Below, piece by piece: positions 56,668 to 64,000 of a stretch of 64,000 nt of DNA (position 1 is the stretch's first letter; each line of letters starts with the position of its first letter). The DNA comes from Aquabacterium lacunae. Its GTDB lineage: Bacteria; Pseudomonadota; Gammaproteobacteria; Burkholderiales; Burkholderiaceae_C. Below the pieces are notes generated by a model. It saw only the letters and a program-made list of their open reading frames with translations, was not told the origin of the DNA and made no database searches. The stretch covers positions 310,001-374,000 of the forward strand of contig NZ_SIXI01000003.1 in the NCBI RefSeq assembly GCF_004310865.1, read 5' to 3'. A program made the position numbers and the translations under genes.

Positions 56668-57695
56668 CAGACCAGGCGCCAGTTCAGGGTGTCGCCGCCA
56701 CGCAGGGGCTTGATGACGGTTTCGCCGAAGGGCAAGGTCTCGGGCACCACCCAGCTTTCACGGCGCAGCGTGACCGTGTCGGTGTTGCGCGGCAGGCCGT
56801 AGAAATCGGCCCCGTAGAAGCTGGCAAAGCCCTCCAGCTTGTCGAGTGCGCCCACGGCCTCGAAGGCCTCGGCGTACAGCTCCAGGGCACAAGGGGCGCT
56901 GTAGCAGCCGGCACACCCGCTGGCGTGCTCCTTCAGGTGGGCCGCATGCGGCGCGCTGTCGGTGCCCAGGAAAAACTTGGGGCTGCCGCTGGTGGCCGCC
57001 TGCATCAGGGCCACGCGGTGCTCTTCGCGCTTGAGCACCGGCAGGCAGTAGTAGTGCGGGCGAATGCCCCCCATGAAGATGGCGTTGCGGTTGTACAGCA
57101 GGTGCTGCGGCGTGATGGTGGCGCCCACGAAGGCATCGGCCTCGCTGACGTACTGCGCGGCTTCCTTGGTGGTGATGTGCTCGAACACGATCTTGAGCTC
57201 GGGGAAATCACGGCGCAGCGGGATCAGCTTGTCGTCGATGAAGGCCTTTTCACGGTCGAACACGTCGATCTCGCTGTCGGTCACTTCGCCATGCACGCAC
57301 AGCACCAGGCCTTCGCGCTGCATGGCTTCGAGCACGCCGTAGGTGTGGCGCAGGTCGGTCACACCCGCGTCGCTGTTGGTGGTGGCACCGGCGGGGTAGA
57401 GCTTGAAGGCCACCGCCCCCATGGCCTTGGCACGCACAGCTTCTTCGGCCGGGGTGTTGTTGGTCAGGTAGAGCACCATCAGGGGCTCGAACTGCACCCC
57501 CGCAGGCACGGCCGCACGGATGCGGTCGCGGTAGGCGGCGGCCTGCTCGGCGGTGGTCACCGGCGGCTTGAGGTTGGGCATGACGATGGCCCGTGCGAAC
57601 TGGCGGGCCGTGGCCGGCACCACGCTGGCCATGGCGGCACCGTCGCGCACGTGCAGGTGCCAGTCATCGGGTCGGATCAAGGTCAGGTCGGTCAT
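56667..57695 (-). CDS. pyrC: Dihydroorotase (class II)
   Basis: A 342-residue PyrC of pyrimidine synthesis. Metal ligands in [10 protein letters not shown] (His13, His15), the carboxylated Lys in [15 protein letters not shown], His in [18 protein letters not shown] (in part) and VFEHITT, and catalytic Asp in LGTDSAPH. Start ATG 57695. Length is standard for the E. coli-type enzyme. First gene of a pyrC-esterase pair. Confidence 0.96.
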   Translation of the reverse strand: MTDLTLIRPDDWHLHVRDGAAMASVVPATARQFARAIVMPNLKPPVTTAEQAAAYRDRIRAAVPAGVQFEPLMVLYLTNNTPAEEAVRAKAMGAVAFKLYPAGATTNSDAGVTDLRHTYGVLEAMQREGLVLCVHGEVTDSEIDVFDREKAFIDDKLIPLRRDFPELKIVFEHITTKEAAQYVSEADAFVGATITPQHLLYNRNAIFMGGIRPHYYCLPVLKREEHRVALMQAATSGSPKFFLGTDSAPHAAHLKEHASGCAGCYSAPCALELYAEAFEAVGALDKLEGFASFYGADFYGLPRNTDTVTLRRESWVVPETLPFGETVIKPLRGGDTLNWRLV

Positions 57696-57816
57696 GGCGT
57701 CACACCCACAGCAGGAAATCGCAAAACCCGTGATTGTCCACCGTTCCAGGGCGCTTGGCAGCGCGCCGAACGCACTATGCTGGGGGCTTGTCATTCCACC
57801 ATGTGAGGTTCAGCCC

Positions 57817-58845
57817 ATGCCGGTTCGCCCTGCCCCGTTGCAGTACCGTTCTCTGACCCACCTGCGCACCCTGGCACTGGCCGCCTGCGCGGCCACGCTC
57901 GGCGGTTGCGCCTACATGCCTCAGGCCCAGTCGCTGCAGAACTGGTGGCCCTGGGGTGACAAGGCTTCCAGCGCCGGGAACCCCAGCACCAGCCCTGCCG
58001 CTGCGGGCGGCAGCCGCAGCAACACCACCCAGGAAACCCTGGCCCCGGCCAAAGAGCGCAAGGAACTGCTGGTCGGTGTGACCGCTGCCAACGTGCTGGT
58101 CAGCTTCAATGCCTCAGAGCCCGGCAAGGTGCTGACGCGCCTGAACCTGCAGGGCATGAACCCGGGCGAAACCTTCCTGGGCATCGACTTCCGGGTGGCC
58201 AAAGGCCAGCTGTTCGGCCTGACCGACCAGGGCCGTCTGCTGCGCATCGACACCGAAAAAGGCACCGTGAGCGCCGTGGGCACGCCCGTCAAGCTGCCTG
58301 AGGGCGAGGCCTGGGGCGTCGACTTCAACCCCACGGTCGACCGCATCCGCGTGGTCAACGACAAAGGCCGCAACCTGCGCCTGCACCCGGACACCGGTGC
58401 CCAGGTCGATGGCGATGCCAACACCTCGGGCGTGCAGGAAGACGGCACACTGATGTACAGCGCCACCGACCTGCTGGGTGGCCAGCGCACCCGCATCGTG
58501 GCCGCGGGCTACACCTACAACAAGACCAACGAGAAGATCACCACCAACTACGCCATCGATGCCGCCACCGGCTACCTGGCCATCCAGGGATCGATCGAGG
58601 GCGCCGCCACCGTGATCTCGCCCAACACAGGCAAGCTGCAGGCCGTGGGCCCGCTGCTGATCGAGCGTTTCGACGACGCCTCGTTCGACATCGCCGACAC
58701 CAACAACAGCGCCTACCTGGTCACGCACCGTCGCAACGGCGGCAGCAACCGTTTCTATGAAGTCAACCTGGGCAGCGGCCAGGCCCGCCTGATCGGTGCG
58801 GTGGGTGAAGGCCAGCCCCTCAAGGGCCTCGCCATCGTGCCCTGA
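57817..58845 (+). CDS. DUF4394 lipoprotein
   Basis: A 342-residue lipoprotein: lipobox LGGCAYM, a Ser/Asn/Ala linker, then a beta-propeller-like DUF4394 domain (KELLVGVTAANVLVSFNASE, IDFRVAKGQLFGLTDQGRLL, WGVDFNPTVDRIRVVNDKGR, LIERFDDASFDIADTNNSAY). Function of the family is unknown. GAGG lies 9 bases before the ATG. Divergent from pyrC. Confidence 0.85.
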   Translation: MPVRPAPLQYRSLTHLRTLALAACAATLGGCAYMPQAQSLQNWWPWGDKASSAGNPSTSPAAAGGSRSNTTQETLAPAKERKELLVGVTAANVLVSFNASEPGKVLTRLNLQGMNPGETFLGIDFRVAKGQLFGLTDQGRLLRIDTEKGTVSAVGTPVKLPEGEAWGVDFNPTVDRIRVVNDKGRNLRLHPDTGAQVDGDANTSGVQEDGTLMYSATDLLGGQRTRIVAAGYTYNKTNEKITTNYAIDAATGYLAIQGSIEGAATVISPNTGKLQAVGPLLIERFDDASFDIADTNNSAYLVTHRRNGGSNRFYEVNLGSGQARLIGAVGEGQPLKGLAIVP

Positions 58846-58889
58846 CGCCCTGACCTGCATCCAAGGGCTGCGGCGCAGTCCCTAACCCT

Positions 58890-58954
58890 GGGGCCCTAAC
58901 GTTAGGGCCCCCCCTAAGTTGCCCCTCCCCAAGCCTAGGGACGAGGGGCTTTTT
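58890..58954 (+). promoter_or_regulatory. CCCTAACGTTAGGG palindrome followed by a terminator
   Basis: A 22-bp perfect palindrome (58890-58911; core CCCTAACGTTAGGG) is flanked by further CCCTAA half-sites at 58880 and 58912. It is followed by a hairpin GCCCCT/AGGGGC (58921-58926 with 58944-58949) ending in TTTTT, which terminates the DUF4394 transcript. The CCCTAA array looks like a binding site for a NarL/FixJ-type regulator and lies 125 bp before the C25 protease gene. Confidence 0.55.
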
Positions 58955-59035
58955 CATGGGCAGACAGCTCTCTAGCCTTCGGTGTCATGCAGTGCGCCAT
59001 CCCGGCGTCAGCACCTCACACCACTGGAGAGACCC

Positions 59036-61681
59036 ATGCCCCACCCCCGACCCCGGACCCACAACGCCACACTGCGATCGACCGTGATCGCCGGCCTGCT
59101 CGGCCTGGCCGCCCTGCAGACCGTGTGCCTTCCCACCGCCCATGCGCAGACGCAAGGCGGCGTGCAAGTGCAAGCCGTGTCCGTGTCGGCAGAGAGCACT
59201 GTGCTGCGCGTGTTCGTGCCCAAGCCGACCTTTGAAACGGTGGAGACCGACCAGGGCCGGTTCGTGCGGTTTTCGAGCCGACAAGGCAACAACCCGCTGA
59301 TCAGCGACAGCCGCGAAGTGGGCCTGCCTGAACTGCCGATGGCGGGCTTTTCCACGGTGCTGCCTGTCGACGGCAATGACAGCACGGTCACCATCACGCC
59401 AGAAGGTGGCATCCAGCGCCTCGGTGGCATCCGCCTGTACCCGGTGCAACCCGGTGAGCGCAGCGCCGCAGGGGTCGACGACAAGCCGAAGTTCACCTTC
59501 GACCAGGCCACCTACCTCAAAGGCGTGAAGGCCCCAGGCACCGACCTGGGCACCGTGCCCGTGTTCAAGGGCGATGCCAACGTGCAGGGCCATCGCTTTG
59601 CGCCCTATGGCTATGACCCGGCCTCGGAACTGCTGACCTACTACACCAGCTACCTGGTGACCATCAAGCACCCCGGCCGCTGCTTCCTGTACGACCGCAC
59701 GCTCAACAAGGAGTGGCTGAGCACGCGCCAGGACAAGGGCCTGGACGCCATCGACCAGAAAATCGAGGGCCTGCCCCTGCCCGCCTTCCAGTTCGCCGTG
59801 AACAAGGCGCTGGCCAACGAACTGCGCTGCGCCCCGCCAGTCAAGATCGACCCCACGCTGTTCGGCGCACGCTTTCTGATCGTCACCCACCCGAACTTCA
59901 AGGCCGCTGCCGACAGCCTGAAGGCCCACAAACAGGCCCTGGGCATTTCGACACAGGTGGTCACCACCGCCGAGATCACCGGGGCAGGCGCTGCAGCCAC
60001 GCCCAACCAGATCCGCAACTGGATCAGCAAGTTCTACGACACCCGACTGATCCGGCCGCGTTGGGTGCTGTTCATGGGCGATGCCGAATTCATCCCCACC
60101 CACTACGACATGCCCAATGGCTGGGATGCCGCACGCAATGCAGGTGACATGTGGTACGGCCAGTTCCTGGCAGGGGCCACCAGCGTGACCGTGCCGCCCT
60201 TCGGCATCGGCCGCCTGCCGGTGGACACCCAGGCTCAGGCCCAGACCATCGTCAACAAGATCAAGGCCTACGAGCTCAACCCACCGGCAGGCACGGGCGC
60301 CAACGCCAACTACTACAAGCGATTCACTTTCGCCTCGTACTTCCAGGGCATGGTCACCGACGACCGCTGGTTCGTGGAAACCAGCGAGATCGTGCGCAAC
60401 CACCTGACCGGCCTGGGCTACAACGTGGCCCGCCTGTACACCGCCCCATCGGGCGCAGACCCGAAGTTCTACAACGGCGGCGGCGCCGTGCCGGCCGACC
60501 TGCGCAAACCCACCTTCGGCTGGAACGCCACCGGCGGCGACATCGTCAATGCCGTCAACGCGGGCACCTCGGTGCTGTTCCACCGCGACCACGGTTGGTG
60601 GACAGGCTGGGGCGACCCCAGCTTCAGCACCTCCAACCTGGGCAGCATCTCGGTGACCGGCAACAAGTTCCCGCTGGTGTTCAGCGTCAACTGCGCCAGT
60701 GGCATCTTCGACAACGAAACGGTTGACCTGCCGGCCGTCAGGGTCGGCACAGGCTACGGCCCCAGCCCCAGCAGCGTGTACTGGGCCGAAGCGTTCCTGC
60801 GCAAGCCCGATGGCGCACTGGCCGTGATCGGCGACACCCGCTCCAGCAGCACGATCGACAACAACCACCTGACCCTGGGCCTGTTCGATGCCGTGTTCCC
60901 CAACCTGCTGAGCAGCCACGGCACCGGCACCAGCATCCGCCGTCTGGGTGACATCCTGAACTACGCCAAGACCTACGTGAGCGATGTGGCCGCTGGCACC
61001 ACCGCCAACAGCCACCCGCTGGCCGCGGGCGGCAGCCGCCCTGCCGTCTACAACCTGCGCGACGAGCTCAACATCTACAACCTGCTGGGTGACCCCACCG
61101 TGAGCCTGCGGCTGAACGCGCCGCTGCGACTGGTGATCCGCAACGTCGAGCTGGTGGGCAAGATCGCTCGCGTGGCCGTGGCGACCGGTGACTGGAAGCC
61201 CACCGGCAGCGAGTTCATCACGGCCGTGGCCCTGAACCCGGACACCGGCGAAGAGGTGGGCCGCGGCCTGGTCGACGAACAGGGCCTGGCCGAGATCGAC
61301 CTGGGCGACACGGTGCAGCTCAAGAACGTGGTGGTGCGCATTGCCGCCACCGACGGACAACCTGTGCAGGCGGCCTACAAGGAAACCGACAGCGACGGTG
61401 ACGGCGTGCCCGACAGCCGCGACAACTGCTCGGCCGTGGCCAACGCCTCGCAGACCGACACCGACAACGACGGCTACGGCAATGCCTGTGATGCCGACCT
61501 GAACAACGACGGCATCGTCAACTCGCTGGACGTCAGCGCGCTGCGCACCGCTTTCGGTGCCAGCAACCCCGCCGGTGACCTCAACGGCGACGGGGCCGTC
61601 AATGCGCTGGACCTCGGCCAGTTGCGCCGCCTGTTCGGCACGCGCCCGGGCCCCTCGGCCCTCCACCTGGGCGAGCGCTGA
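59036..61681 (+). CDS. Secreted gingipain-family (C25) cysteine protease with dockerin-like domain
   Basis: An 881-residue exported protein from ATG 59036 (GGAGAG upstream). Signal VIAGLLGLAALQTVCLPTAHA (in part). A propeptide-like region is followed by a C25 caspase-fold domain (residues about 285-670: FLIVTHPNF, WVLFMGDAEFIPTHY, FGIGRLPVDT) with candidate catalytic His519 (FHRDHGWW) and Cys553 (SVNCASGIF), a spacing of 34 as in gingipains. Residues 785-820 hold thrombospondin type 3-like calcium repeats (DSDGDGVPDSRDNC). Residues 820-868 hold a duplicated dockerin-like EF motif (DLNNDGIVNSLDVSALRTAF; DLNGDGAVNALDLGQLRRLF). Followed directly by a cohesin-like gene. Confidence 0.85.
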   Translation: MPHPRPRTHNATLRSTVIAGLLGLAALQTVCLPTAHAQTQGGVQVQAVSVSAESTVLRVFVPKPTFETVETDQGRFVRFSSRQGNNPLISDSREVGLPELPMAGFSTVLPVDGNDSTVTITPEGGIQRLGGIRLYPVQPGERSAAGVDDKPKFTFDQATYLKGVKAPGTDLGTVPVFKGDANVQGHRFAPYGYDPASELLTYYTSYLVTIKHPGRCFLYDRTLNKEWLSTRQDKGLDAIDQKIEGLPLPAFQFAVNKALANELRCAPPVKIDPTLFGARFLIVTHPNFKAAADSLKAHKQALGISTQVVTTAEITGAGAAATPNQIRNWISKFYDTRLIRPRWVLFMGDAEFIPTHYDMPNGWDAARNAGDMWYGQFLAGATSVTVPPFGIGRLPVDTQAQAQTIVNKIKAYELNPPAGTGANANYYKRFTFASYFQGMVTDDRWFVETSEIVRNHLTGLGYNVARLYTAPSGADPKFYNGGGAVPADLRKPTFGWNATGGDIVNAVNAGTSVLFHRDHGWWTGWGDPSFSTSNLGSISVTGNKFPLVFSVNCASGIFDNETVDLPAVRVGTGYGPSPSSVYWAEAFLRKPDGALAVIGDTRSSSTIDNNHLTLGLFDAVFPNLLSSHGTGTSIRRLGDILNYAKTYVSDVAAGTTANSHPLAAGGSRPAVYNLRDELNIYNLLGDPTVSLRLNAPLRLVIRNVELVGKIARVAVATGDWKPTGSEFITAVALNPDTGEEVGRGLVDEQGLAEIDLGDTVQLKNVVVRIAATDGQPVQAAYKETDSDGDGVPDSRDNCSAVANASQTDTDNDGYGNACDADLNNDGIVNSLDVSALRTAFGASNPAGDLNGDGAVNALDLGQLRRLFGTRPGPSALHLGER

Positions 61682-61741
61682 TGCGACATCACCTTCTGAT
61701 TGCCCTCTTTTTTTGTTGACCCCACCGAAAGGAACTTCCCC

Positions 61742-62308
61742 ATGAACACGATGCAACGCCCCCTCCAGGCCACCTTGCTGGCCACCGCCCTGACCCTGCT
61801 GAGCGCAGGCCATGCACAGGCCCAGCGCCTGACGATCCTGCCGGGCACCACCGACACCGAGGTCGGCCAGAGCTTTTCGTTGACCGTGGAAGGCCAGGGC
61901 TTTCCGACCGCCATCGTTGGCGGCGGCTTCAACCTGAGCTTCGACCCCACCGTGCTGCGCCTGGACGGCATGACCATCCCGAGCAGCTGGGAGTTCTTCC
62001 GCTCGACCGGCCTGCTGGACCCCGCCTCGGGCACGGTCACCGACGTGTCGTTCAACACCTTCGGCAACCCCAAGGCCGGTGACTTCCTCGCCGCCACCTT
62101 GAACTTCACGGCCGTGGGCGCGGGCACCTCGCGTGTGCAGCTGTCGCCCAGCACGCCTTATGTGTTCGCCGATGTGGACGTGAACCAGGTGAACCCCAGC
62201 TTCGGCTCGGCCACCGTGAACGTGAGTGCGGTGCCAGAGCCGGCCAGCCTGGCCCTGCTGCTGGCTGGCGTGGGCATCGTCATGGCTGCGCGCCGTACTC
62301 GCGCCTGA
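61742..62308 (+). CDS. PEP-CTERM protein with cohesin-like domain
   Basis: A 188-residue exported protein. Signal ATLLATALTLLSAGHAQA; residues 29-160 form a cohesin-type beta-sandwich (TDTEVGQSFSLTVEGQGFP, GGGFNLSFDPTVLRLDGMTI, GDFLAATLNFTAVGAGTSRV). The C-terminus is a PEP-CTERM signal (VPEPASLALLLAGVGIVMAA then RRTRA). An exosortase would process it into the envelope. It lies 60 bases after the dockerin-bearing protease, on the same strand, suggesting it could hold that protease at the surface. Confidence 0.85.
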   Translation: MNTMQRPLQATLLATALTLLSAGHAQAQRLTILPGTTDTEVGQSFSLTVEGQGFPTAIVGGGFNLSFDPTVLRLDGMTIPSSWEFFRSTGLLDPASGTVTDVSFNTFGNPKAGDFLAATLNFTAVGAGTSRVQLSPSTPYVFADVDVNQVNPSFGSATVNVSAVPEPASLALLLAGVGIVMAARRTRA

Positions 62309-62314
62309 GGCCAA

Positions 62315-62348
62315 GGGCCAGCACCGGGCATCAACCCTGTGCTGGCCC
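62315..62348 (+). terminator. Hairpin after the cohesin-like gene
   Basis: GGGCCAGCAC and GTGCTGGCCC form a 10-bp perfect stem around a 14-base loop starting 7 bases after the stop. No T-run follows, so partial read-through into the next gene is possible. Confidence 0.6.
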
Positions 62349-62400
62349 ACTGCATGGGTGGATAAACTTGGCGCGTTCAACGCAAACAGGAAGGAACACC

Positions 62401-64000
62401 ATGCGCCACCACACGGTGCCGGCTTTGGCCGGCTTTTTTGTGCTCGCCACCTGGAGCATCACGACCCAGGCCGCCAACCCACCTGACCCAGGCAACCCCA
62501 GCCTTTACAGCCCACAGATCTACGTGGACAACACGGCCTCCACGGCGTGTGTGTCCACCGCACCAGGGGCCTGTGGCTCAGCGGCAAAGCCGTTCACGAG
62601 TTTGCCTGCCGCATTGGCCGTGCTCAAGCCTGGCGCGGAGCTGATCATCGCGGGCAATGGCAAGCCCTACCGTGGCACGGTCGATGGCAAGCTGCCCGCC
62701 AGCGGAACGCTGGCCCGCTCGGTGATGGCATTGGGCGCCCTGAGCGAAGGCCCCAATCAGCGACACACCCTGGTGCGCAAATGGGCCGGCACCGGCAACC
62801 CGACAATCAGGGGCAGTCTGGTGGTCGACACCAACTGGAGCCGCATGCTGACAAAGGGCTATGTGTACAAGCGCACCTGGTCTGCCGTCAGCAGCGCCTG
62901 GCCCACAGACCCTGTCAGCGGGCAGCCCCATGTGCTGGAGCCCCAGCAGGTCTTCCACGGAACCACTTCGCTGCAGCAAGTGGGGGGCAAGGTGTTCCGC
63001 ACTTACAGCTTCCCGTCACCCGTGGGCAGTGACTACGCCGCGATCGAACAGGAGCTGGGGGGCAAAACCTTGTGGCCAGGGCGAATCACCCCCGTCACAA
63101 CCACACCCTGGACGGCACTGGCGGTGAATCAGTTTTACCACGACGCCCCCAACAAGACGCTGTATGTGAAGCTGGCGGCGCCGATGGACAAGGGCCTGAT
63201 GGAGGTCAGCGTGTACCAGCACGTGCTGATGGGTGCAGAGTACCCACGGAACATCGACAACGTCACCGTGCGCGATCTGGTCGTCGAGCGCAACAGCGCC
63301 ACCTCGTTCACTCGCGGCGCGGCCGTTCAGCTGATGGGGCGCAACATCCGTCTGGAAAATCTGATCGTGCGAGAAGCCGATGCCACCTGCGTGAGCCTGG
63401 TGGGCATGGACAACGCTGTGACCCAATCCACGCTGGAGCGGTGTGGGCAGTCCGGGCTGGCCGGCCACGGGGCTCGCATCACGGTCAGCAACAACATCGT
63501 GCGCTACAACAACACCCGTGGCTTCGAAACCGACTGGGAAGCCGGCGGCATCAAGTTCATCGGCGGCAAGGAACTGCAGGCTGCGCAAGCTTCGCTGTCA
63601 TTGCCCAACCCCTTGCCTGCGATCGAAGGCATGGACCAGGGTACCTTCAGCCGCAACCGCGTCTACAACAACCAGGGGCATGGCATCTGGCTGGACACCC
63701 ACAACGACGACAACGTGGTGGATGGCAACGTGGTGGCCTACAACCTGATCGGCCTGTTCCTGGAAATCAACGCACGCAATCTGGTGCAGAACAACCAGGT
63801 GTTCGGCAACCGGGGCCAAGGCATGCAGGTCAAAGAATCTGACAGCCGCATCCTGAACAACTGGGTGATCGGCAACAGCGGCTTCGGCATCGTCACACCG
63901 CATGATTCACGCACGATCCTGCCGACCGACACCACCTTTGCACCGTACCGCAACACCTTCAGTGGCAATCGACTGGCCTGGAACAACACGGGCACAGGTG
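62401..64000 (+). CDS. Secreted right-handed beta-helix protein, cut by window edge
   Basis: From ATG 62401 (AGGAAGGAAC upstream) the frame stays open for 533 codons to the edge. Signal peptide VPALAGFFVLATWSITTQAA (residues 6-25). The next section carries IYVDNTASTACVS and KPFTSLPAALAVLKPGAEL, the usual opening of pectate-lyase-like/NosD-type beta-helix proteins. From residue 270 onward come regular beta-helix coils with N/V ladders (VTVRDLVVERNSATSF, NIRLENLIVREADATC, NRVYNNQGHGIWLDTHNDDN). It probably binds or cleaves polysaccharide; no catalytic residues can be assigned. Codirectional with the C25 protease and cohesin genes. Confidence 0.8.
   Translation, partial: MRHHTVPALAGFFVLATWSITTQAANPPDPGNPSLYSPQIYVDNTASTACVSTAPGACGSAAKPFTSLPAALAVLKPGAELIIAGNGKPYRGTVDGKLPASGTLARSVMALGALSEGPNQRHTLVRKWAGTGNPTIRGSLVVDTNWSRMLTKGYVYKRTWSAVSSAWPTDPVSGQPHVLEPQQVFHGTTSLQQVGGKVFRTYSFPSPVGSDYAAIEQELGGKTLWPGRITPVTTTPWTALAVNQFYHDAPNKTLYVKLAAPMDKGLMEVSVYQHVLMGAEYPRNIDNVTVRDLVVERNSATSFTRGAAVQLMGRNIRLENLIVREADATCVSLVGMDNAVTQSTLERCGQSGLAGHGARITVSNNIVRYNNTRGFETDWEAGGIKFIGGKELQAAQASLSLPNPLPAIEGMDQGTFSRNRVYNNQGHGIWLDTHNDDNVVDGNVVAYNLIGLFLEINARNLVQNNQVFGNRGQGMQVKESDSRILNNWVIGNSGFGIVTPHDSRTILPTDTTFAPYRNTFSGNRLAWNNTGTG

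Noticed and set aside
58985..62380. An 1131-codon minus-strand frame spanning the protease and cohesin genes
   Set aside because: A high-GC shadow: the plus-strand genes have signal peptides, ribosome-binding sites and clear domains; the minus frame is His/Val/Gly-rich noise.

Overview
The window is a high-GC stretch of a betaproteobacterial chromosome, most likely a Burkholderiales member of the Sphaerotilus/Aquabacterium/Comamonadaceae type. The evidence is the dusB-fis-purH-ruvC neighbourhood, a CIRCE-controlled groESL, two PEP-CTERM proteins with typical VPEP(S/A) sorting tails, SlmA next to an Sdt1-like nucleotidase and argB, and a class A RNase P RNA. The species call is inference.

Bases 1 to about 9160 hold the visible part of a prophage of a tailless, double-jelly-roll (PM2/corticovirus-like) phage. 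All its genes but one read leftward in tightly overlapping operons: an early block (8667 to 5939) with a replication-protein candidate; a middle block (5812 to 3705) ending in a packaging-type ATPase; and a late block (3546 to the left edge) with a P2-like major capsid protein, several tiny membrane proteins, a possible vertex protein and a truncated GH104 endolysin. A single rightward regulator gene (8752) reads into a tRNA-Ser(CGA), the presumed attachment site. Short TCTATAGA-type repeats sit at the three block boundaries. The other prophage end and any integrase lie outside the window.

From 9.2 to 35 kb the chromosome is mostly housekeeping: tRNA-Ser beside serS, ispH, an FKBP isomerase, radC, an Smr protein, a truncated globin; a MinD-type ATPase plus diguanylate cyclase divergent from cheR-cheD-cheB; a PlpD-like patatin; groESL; an envelope cyclophilin; an SDR and a PF10118 protein divergent around a perfect palindrome; a PEP-CTERM protein; an enoyl-CoA hydratase with a Coq4 homologue; a Nudix hydrolase, DUF815 ATPase, PdeM, SlmA, a HAD nucleotidase and argB.

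Bases 35.2 to 41.1 kb look compositionally different (less GC-biased) and carry a secreted trypsin-like protease followed by a 1298-residue calcium-binding RTX protein with long near-identical tandem repeats. Bases 41 to 58.9 kb return to core genes (CusF-like protein, YqaA protein, dusB-fis, purH, ruvC, alpha carbonic anhydrase, rnpB, dsbD, cysK, K+ channel, CocE hydrolase, AraC regulator, HSL esterase, pyrC, DUF4394 lipoprotein) and include a candidate small RNA at about 55.4 kb. The last 5 kb holds an export locus: a gingipain-family (C25) protease with a C-terminal dockerin-like domain, a neighbouring PEP-CTERM protein with a cohesin-like domain, and a secreted beta-helix protein cut by the right edge. 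This protease/cohesin pair and the tailless prophage are the two most unusual systems seen.
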